Of a stretch of DNA of 16,757 bases, positions 12,649 to 16,757 are shown one piece after another. Source of the stretch: an uncultured Oscillibacter sp. GTDB lineage: Bacteria > Bacillota > Clostridia > Oscillospirales > Oscillospiraceae. Both the position numbers and the translations under genes were made by a program. The notes below the pieces were generated by a model. The model saw nothing but the letters and a program-made list of their open reading frames with translations. It was not told the origin of the DNA and made no database searches. Position 1 is the stretch's first letter. Every line of letters begins with the position of its first letter. The stretch lies in the NCBI GenBank assembly GCA_900551885.1, contig URXS01000037.1, positions 1 through 16,757 of the forward strand. Reading direction: 5' to 3'.

Positions 12649-12956
12649 CGCAACACCTCCAGCACATAACAGGCCAGGAAGCACAGGGACGACACCGCCG
12701 CCAGCACCGTGGAGGTCAGGAACACCTGCCGGTGGGATGCCCGGTACTTTCCCCAGGCCTCCAGAGAAATATAGCTCCAGAACATGGCGTGAATGCTGTA
12801 AGAGGACTGGTCCGTGATGAAATTGAACACCAGCAGTACGATAAACATGGCGCAGAAGCCCACCACGCCGAATCGGCGGCCCCGGTTCTCCAAAAAGGTA
12901 TTTCCCTCGTCCTCCTTCTCCGCCCGGCTGCGCTTCAGAATTTCCTCCCGATCCAT
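12645..12956 (-). CDS. Small three-helix membrane protein, DUF6442-like (first copy)
   Basis: The protein has 103 aa. 'MDREEILKRSRAEKEDEG' (1-18) is the characteristic charged N-terminus, followed by hydrophobic segments at about 30-48, 55-67 and 79-100. The ATG at 12956 has a near-perfect AAGGAGG 8 bases upstream; an earlier in-frame ATG at 12974 overlaps that site and is unlikely. It is the first gene of the operon and its TGA overlaps the GTG of the next gene. Function unknown. Confidence 0.82.
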   Translation of the reverse strand: MDREEILKRSRAEKEDEGNTFLENRGRRFGVVGFCAMFIVLLVFNFITDQSSYSIHAMFWSYISLEAWGKYRASHRQVFLTSTVLAAVSSLCFLACYVLEVLR

Positions 12957-12988
12957 GCAGATACCTCCTTGCATAGTTTCCTGTTCTT

Positions 12989-13038
12989 TTTACCAAGTTT
13001 ACTTTGCATTTAAACCATAGCATATACCAAGTATACTT
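12989..13038 (-). promoter_or_regulatory. Two direct copies of a 16-bp operator in the Xre operon promoter
   Basis: TATACCAAGTATACTT (13023-13038) and TTTACCAAGTTTACTT (12989-13004) agree at 14 of 16 positions, in the same orientation, 34 bp apart. The first contains the perfect palindrome CAAGTATACTTG (13028-13039) and lies over the -35 box and spacer; the second lies just downstream of the -10. These are likely sites for the Xre protein of the operon. Confidence 0.65.
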
Positions 13039-13043
13039 GTCAA
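13014..13043 (-). promoter_or_regulatory. Promoter of the DUF6442-like/Xre operon
   Basis: Leftward TTGACA (13043-13038), an 18-base spacer and TATGGT (13019-13014). The -35 is perfect; the -10 matches four of six. Transcription starts about 50 bases before the first start codon. Confidence 0.65.
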
Positions 13044-13071
13044 TATGGAGATGCAATTTTTTTCAAACGCC

Positions 13072-13101
13072 AAAAGGGCCGCCCTGTGGGGCGGCCCTTT
13101 T
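13072..13101. terminator. Bidirectional terminator after the uridine phosphorylase-like gene
   Basis: AAAAGGGCCGCCC (13072-13084) pairs with GGGCGGCCCTTTT (13089-13101), 13 bp around TGTG, with four terminal A-T pairs giving a short T-run on both strands. It serves the leftward gene ending at 13131 and insulates the next operon. Confidence 0.85.
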
Positions 13102-13130
13102 CAGGTATTTAACTATGTAGTTCCCACCGG

Positions 13131-13904
13131 TCAGCGGCCCGCCTCCCGGTCCTCCTCAATCAGCAGCTTCAGGGCCTCCACCGCCACACGGACGGAGGCG
13201 CTGGTGTCTTCGCTCATCCTCTGGTCCAGGCCGGCGGCCTCCCGCTCCTGGTTCCACACCACATGGAAGCAGGAGCCGCAGCGGCAGCCCAGAGCCGCCG
13301 CCACCACAAACAGGGCGGCGGACTCCATCTCGCTGGCCTTGACGCCCAGCCGCTTCCAGCTCTCCCACTTCTGTTTCAGTTCGTAATAGACCGGAGATGC
13401 CTCTGGACTGTGCTGGCCGTAAAAGCTGTCCTTGCACTGCACGATGCCGGTGTGCAGGGGCAGCCCCAGCTCCTGGGTAGTCCGAACCAGGCAGTTGGTG
13501 ATCTGAAAGTCCGGCACAGCCGGAAACTCGATAGGCGCGTACTCCCGGCTGGTGTGCTCATACCGGATGGCACCGGTAGCCACCACGATATCTCCGGACT
13601 GGACCTCCAGGGCGATGCCGCCGCAGGTGCCGGTACGGATGAAGGTGTCGGCACCGCACTTGTGGAGCTCCTCCATGGCAATGGCGGCGGAGGGACCGCC
13701 GATGCCCGTGGAGCAGGCGGTGACCTTCTCCCCCAACAGTGTGCCAGTCCAGACGTTGTACTCCCGGTTGCAGGCCACCTGCTTGGCATCATCAAACAGC
13801 GCGGCGATGGCGGGAACACGGCCGGGGTCGCCGGGCAAGATGCAGTAACGGCCCACGTCGCCGGAAACGCAGTCGATGTGATACTGTCTCTCCAGTGCTT
13901 GCAT
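13131..13904 (-). CDS. udp: Uridine phosphorylase-family nucleoside phosphorylase
   Basis: The 257-aa product belongs to the PNP/UDP phosphorylase family, cleaving a nucleoside with phosphate to base and ribose-1-phosphate. Motifs: 'ILPGDPGRV' (22-30) and 'IRTGTCGG' (89-96) for phosphate, 'STGIGGPSAAIA' (65-76), and 'ASEMESAALF' (190-199) for the ribose. The base-pocket segment reads 'DSFYGQHSPEAS' (159-170): the Gln used by uridine phosphorylase is kept, but the Arg of E. coli Udp is not at the same place, so uridine specificity is probable, not certain. The ATG at 13904 is chosen because AGAGG lies 8 bases before it; the GTG at 13913 would overlap that site. It stands alone between two terminators and has its own promoter. 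It is separate from the LacI-controlled nucleoside genes. Confidence 0.85.
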   Translation of the reverse strand: MQALERQYHIDCVSGDVGRYCILPGDPGRVPAIAALFDDAKQVACNREYNVWTGTLLGEKVTACSTGIGGPSAAIAMEELHKCGADTFIRTGTCGGIALEVQSGDIVVATGAIRYEHTSREYAPIEFPAVPDFQITNCLVRTTQELGLPLHTGIVQCKDSFYGQHSPEASPVYYELKQKWESWKRLGVKASEMESAALFVVAAALGCRCGSCFHVVWNQEREAAGLDQRMSEDTSASVRVAVEALKLLIEEDREAGR

Positions 13905-13930
13905 ATCGGTCACCTCTTTCTTTTTTATCC

Positions 13931-13959
13931 AGTATAGCAGAGGGGGCCGGTCTTTACAA
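13931..13959 (-). promoter_or_regulatory. Promoter embedded in the mutS2 terminator hairpin
   Basis: Leftward TTGTAA (13959-13954), a 17-base spacer and TATACT (13936-13931). The -35 box covers the loop and the spacer covers one arm of the terminator stem at 13938-13974. The start would be near 13924, about 20 bases before the uridine phosphorylase-like start codon. Confidence 0.5.
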
Positions 13960-13974
13960 GACCGGCCCCCTCTG
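13938..13974 (-). terminator. Terminator of mutS2
   Basis: CAGAGGGGGCCGGTCTT (13938-13954) and AAGACCGGCCCCCTCTG (13958-13974) form a perfect 17-bp stem with a TAC loop, just after the mutS2 stop. The tail in the leftward direction (CTATACTGG) is not T-rich, so termination relies on the very stable stem. Confidence 0.65.
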
Positions 13975-13981
13975 TCCGCTG

Positions 13982-16375
13982 TTATTTCAGCGTCACCACG
14001 GTGACGCCGCTCTCCCCCTCGCCGTAAACGCCCAGGCGGAAACTCTTTACCGCCTTGTTCCGGCGCAGGATGTCGTGGACCGCCTTCCGCAGGGCACCGG
14101 TGCCCTTGCCGTGGATGATGGTCACGGTCTCCAGCCGGCCCATGACAGCGGCGGAGATAAAGTTTTCCACCACGCTCTCGGCCTCCAGGGTCTCCATGCC
14201 CCGGATGTCCAGTTCCCGGGCGGCAGAGGCCCGTAGGGCCCGGTCCGCATTCTGCCGGATGGTGACGGCGGGGGCCTTCTTCCGGGCGGCTCGCTCGTCG
14301 TCCTCAATGAGCCGGACTTCGTCGGCTTTGGCCTTCATTTTCAAAATACCGGATTTCAATTGCAGAGAGCCGTCCTTCCCCACCGAGACCACCTCCGCCG
14401 GGGTTTTGACACCGGGGATCTCCACCAGATCCCCCGCCCGGATGGGGCGGCTGGGCTTGGGGATGGGCTCCTGCCGGGCATCCCGGTGGGTGACAGCCTC
14501 CTCGGCCTCGTTCAGTTTGCGCCGCAGAGCGGCACGGGCCTCGTTGTCATTCAGAGCCCGGTCCGCCTTGGCCTGGGCCTTGCGCATCTCGCTGAGCTCT
14601 GAGAACACCTGGTCGGCGGCAGCACGGGCGTCCCGGACGATCCGCTTGGCCTCCGCCTCGCCCCGACTGCGGGCGTTGTCTTTGGCCCGCTCCATCTGCT
14701 GCCGGAACTCCCGGGCCTTGCGGGCATCCTCCTCCCGCTGGGCGTAAAGGCGGTCCGCCTCCTGCTCCCGCTTCTCCAGAGCCTGACGTTTGGCCTCCAG
14801 TTGAGTCAGCACATCCTCAAACCGGACGCTTTCGCCGCTCATCTGCTCCTTGGCCGCGTCGATCACCTCCGCCGGCAGGCCCAGCCGCGCCGAGATGGCA
14901 AAGGCGTTGGACTTGCCGGGAATGCCGATCAGCAGCCGGTAAGTGGGCGCCAACGTCTCCACGTTGAACTCGCAGGAGGCATTCTCTACCCCGGCAGTGG
15001 TCATGGCAAAGGTCTTCAGCTCCGCGTAGTGGGTGGTGGCGGCCACCTTGGACCCACGCCGGCGGACATCCTGGATGATGGCGATGGCCAGCGCAGCGCC
15101 CTCCACTGGGTCGGTGCCGGCACCCAGCTCGTCAAACAACACCAGGCTGCGGCGGCCCGCCTCCTTCAAAATAGCCACTATATTAACCATATGTGCCGAG
15201 AAAGTGGACAAATTCTGTTCAATACTCTGTTCGTCACCGATATCCGCCAGCACCTGCTCGTAGACGGACACGGCGCTGCGGTCTCCGGCAGGAATATGAA
15301 GGCCGCACTGGGTCATGAGGGTCAGCAGGCCCAGGGTCTTGAGGCTGACGGTCTTGCCGCCGGTGTTGGGGCCGGTGATCACCAGGGTGTCAAAGTCCTC
15401 CCCCAACTGGATGTCGATGGGCACCGCCGTCTTGGGGTCCAGCAGCGGATGCCGGGCCCTGCGCAGGGACAAACTGCCATCCCGCCGCACCTCAGGCCGA
15501 ATGGCGTCCATTTTGTAGCTGAGCTGGCCCCGGGCGAAGATCACGTCCAGGTGCACCAGAGCATCGTAGTCCCACTGGATATCCTCCCGGTGGGCAGCGG
15601 CCTCGGCGGACAGCTCCGCCAGGATCCGCTCGATCTCCTTTTGCTCCTTGGCCTGGAGTTCAATGAACTCATTGTTGGCCTGGACCACCCCCATGGGCTC
15701 CACAAACAGCGTGGCACCGGTGGAGGAAATGTCGTGTACCAGGCCCGGCAGGTCGCCCTTGTGTTCTGCTTTCACCGGCACCACAAAGCGGCCATCCCGC
15801 TGGGTGATGATGGTCTCCTGCAAAATTTTGGAGTAACTGGGGGAAGAAATGATTTTCTGCAAAATCTGGCGGCTCTTGGCCTGGGCCGCCCGCATGTGGC
15901 GGCGGATATCCGCCAGCTCGGTGCTGGCAGCGTCGGCCACGGTGTCCTCATCAGGCAGGCACCGTTTGATCTTCTCCTCCAGAAAACGGTTTCCATGGAG
16001 GGACAAAAACAGGTGATCGATGGCGGTCTTTTCCGCCGCCTCGTCGTTGAAATACTCCTTGCACCGGCGGGCGGCGGTCAGAAGGTCCGCGATGGTCAGC
16101 AATTCATGGGGATTCAGACTGCCACCCCGGTCCGCCCGGTCCAGGGCCTCGGCCACCGGCTTTACGCCGGAGAAGGATGGGCTGCCCCGCAGGCCGATCA
16201 TGGCCCGCGCCGCATCCGTCTGGTCCAGAAGACGCAGCACCTCCTCTGGCTCCGTCTCCGGCCGCAGGCGCAGGGCCCACTGCTTGGCCTCGGCGCTGAC
16301 CGCCTGCTCCGAAAGCAGCTCCCGCACCCGGGGCAGCTCCAGGGTGCGGAGGGATTTGTCAAATAGGTCACTCAT
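13982..16375 (-). CDS. mutS2: MutS2 family ATPase/endonuclease
   Basis: The 797-aa product has the full MutS2 layout: an N-terminal core/lever region (1-320), an ABC-type ATPase with Walker A 'GPNTGGKT' (335-342), 'STFSAHM' (390-396), Walker B 'LVLFDELGAGTDP' (411-423) and 'TTHYAELK' (447-454), a long charged coiled coil (about 510-640), a KOW-like linker (about 645-690), and a C-terminal Smr domain (720-797) with 'LDIRG' and 'HGKGTGALR'. MutS2 lacks the mismatch-recognition domain. It has been linked to suppression of recombination and, in Bacillus, to rescue of collided ribosomes. The ATG at 16375 follows AGGAGA inside the end of the upstream gene and overlaps its stop by 4 bases (ATGA), so the two are translationally coupled. 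In the Smr motif Ile replaces the more common Leu, a mild change. Confidence 0.97.
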   Translation of the reverse strand: MSDLFDKSLRTLELPRVRELLSEQAVSAEAKQWALRLRPETEPEEVLRLLDQTDAARAMIGLRGSPSFSGVKPVAEALDRADRGGSLNPHELLTIADLLTAARRCKEYFNDEAAEKTAIDHLFLSLHGNRFLEEKIKRCLPDEDTVADAASTELADIRRHMRAAQAKSRQILQKIISSPSYSKILQETIITQRDGRFVVPVKAEHKGDLPGLVHDISSTGATLFVEPMGVVQANNEFIELQAKEQKEIERILAELSAEAAAHREDIQWDYDALVHLDVIFARGQLSYKMDAIRPEVRRDGSLSLRRARHPLLDPKTAVPIDIQLGEDFDTLVITGPNTGGKTVSLKTLGLLTLMTQCGLHIPAGDRSAVSVYEQVLADIGDEQSIEQNLSTFSAHMVNIVAILKEAGRRSLVLFDELGAGTDPVEGAALAIAIIQDVRRRGSKVAATTHYAELKTFAMTTAGVENASCEFNVETLAPTYRLLIGIPGKSNAFAISARLGLPAEVIDAAKEQMSGESVRFEDVLTQLEAKRQALEKREQEADRLYAQREEDARKAREFRQQMERAKDNARSRGEAEAKRIVRDARAAADQVFSELSEMRKAQAKADRALNDNEARAALRRKLNEAEEAVTHRDARQEPIPKPSRPIRAGDLVEIPGVKTPAEVVSVGKDGSLQLKSGILKMKAKADEVRLIEDDERAARKKAPAVTIRQNADRALRASAARELDIRGMETLEAESVVENFISAAVMGRLETVTIIHGKGTGALRKAVHDILRRNKAVKSFRLGVYGEGESGVTVVTLK

Positions 16376-16757
16376 GGTTCGGTTCTCCTGTCAAGGGTTT
16401 TTGCTTCATTATCACTGTCGTCAAGGGCTTTATCTGCCGGTTCCTCCAGCACCCAGGGGAGGGTCATGGAGATCCAGCATTGGAAGCAGGGCTCTGGGAA
16501 GTCCCGGAGGAAAGGCCCCATATCCGTGGCGAACCCGGCGGTGACGCCGGGGGCGATGGGCAGTTCTCCCTCTCCCGTTTCCAGCAGGTGGCCCGCAAGG
16601 TGCCACAGGGGTTGATACCACCGTCCGCCCTGGCGGGGACCATACTCGCCGATATCCCCGGGCTTGTGGAGATCCAGCCCCAAAGGACTCAGAAACGCCG
16701 CCACCTCCGACGGCAGGCTCCCAACGGCGGCGGCATAGTTCCGGCAGTAGGCGCAGT
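16372..16757 (-). CDS. Conserved hypothetical protein (5' partial)
   Basis: The frame is open to the right edge of the window and ends at the TGA at 16374-16372, overlapping the mutS2 start. About 128 residues are visible. They begin 'CAYCRNYAAAV', with a Cys-x-x-Cys pair, followed by a mixed region ('LSPLGLDLHKPGDIGEYGP', 'WYQPLWHLAGHLLETG') and a charged C-terminal tail. The position of CxxC near what may be the N-terminus suggests metal binding, but the rest gives no family I recognise. A GTG at 16704 lies inside the frame, yet the coding pattern clearly continues upstream of it. Coupling to mutS2 suggests common expression. Confidence 0.7.
   Translation of the reverse strand, partial: CAYCRNYAAAVGSLPSEVAAFLSPLGLDLHKPGDIGEYGPRQGGRWYQPLWHLAGHLLETGEGELPIAPGVTAGFATDMGPFLRDFPEPCFQCWISMTLPWVLEEPADKALDDSDNEAKTLDRRTEP

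Noticed and set aside
12448..13056. 202-codon reading starting at 13056 on the minus strand
   Set aside because: The upstream two-thirds run through the promoter and through the first DUF6442-like gene in another frame. Only the part from GTG 12648 has a ribosome binding site and membrane-protein character.
14801..16366. 521-codon open frame on the + strand
   Set aside because: It is antisense to mutS2, which has a complete domain set. The sequence has no recognisable domain and no supporting start.
1..16757. CRISPR array, tRNA, rRNA, integrase or intact transposase
   Set aside because: No regularly spaced repeats, no tRNA-like cloverleaf and no recombinase motifs were seen on reading; the only mobile-element hint is the weak pair of ends at 462-620.

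Overview
The window looks like chromosomal DNA from a GC-rich, low-motility gut-type Firmicute, most likely class Clostridia, order Oscillospirales (Flavonifractor/Pseudoflavonifractor-like). This is inferred from a methionine T-box leader, MutS2, acetyl-type MetA, DUF6442-like small membrane proteins, AGGAGG ribosome binding sites and TTGACA/TATAAT promoters. I cannot name a species.

Left part (1-7916), accessory catabolism. The 3' end of a GntR/HutC regulator on the + strand faces a minus-strand run of four genes: nucleoside hydrolase, a double-domain nucleoside 2-deoxyribosyltransferase, a SIS-domain sugar-phosphate enzyme and YjbQ. A LacI-type regulator and a large ADP-ribosylglycohydrolase-family protein diverge from them on the + strand. 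The 4518-4778 spacer holds two divergent promoters, a perfect 20-bp palindrome and three related half-sites, so LacI probably controls both arms. The SIS-yjbQ pair has its own promoter, covered by a second, different palindrome that suits the GntR regulator. Together this looks like an island for cleaving N-glycosidic (ribosyl or glycosyl) compounds. No transporter is present in the window and the substrate is unknown.

Middle (8045-11558). An MscS channel is followed by a consensus promoter overlapping its stop codon, a T-box riboswitch with an AUG specifier, and the metY-metA operon (O-acetylhomoserine sulfhydrylase and homoserine O-acetyltransferase). MetA carries Glu111, the acetyl-CoA type, which matches MetY's use of O-acetylhomoserine.

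Right-middle (11571-13043). A compact minus-strand operon encodes three diverged small membrane proteins of one architecture (DUF6442-like), a further 66-aa membrane protein starting at GTG, and a 68-aa Xre repressor. Its promoter carries two copies of a 16-bp site, probably for autorepression.

Right end (13072-16757), housekeeping on the minus strand. A uridine-phosphorylase-family enzyme has a promoter embedded in the terminator hairpin of the upstream gene, mutS2. mutS2 overlaps by 4 nt a gene running off the window edge. The only stretch over 300 bases without a gene is 8955-9299, which is the T-box leader.
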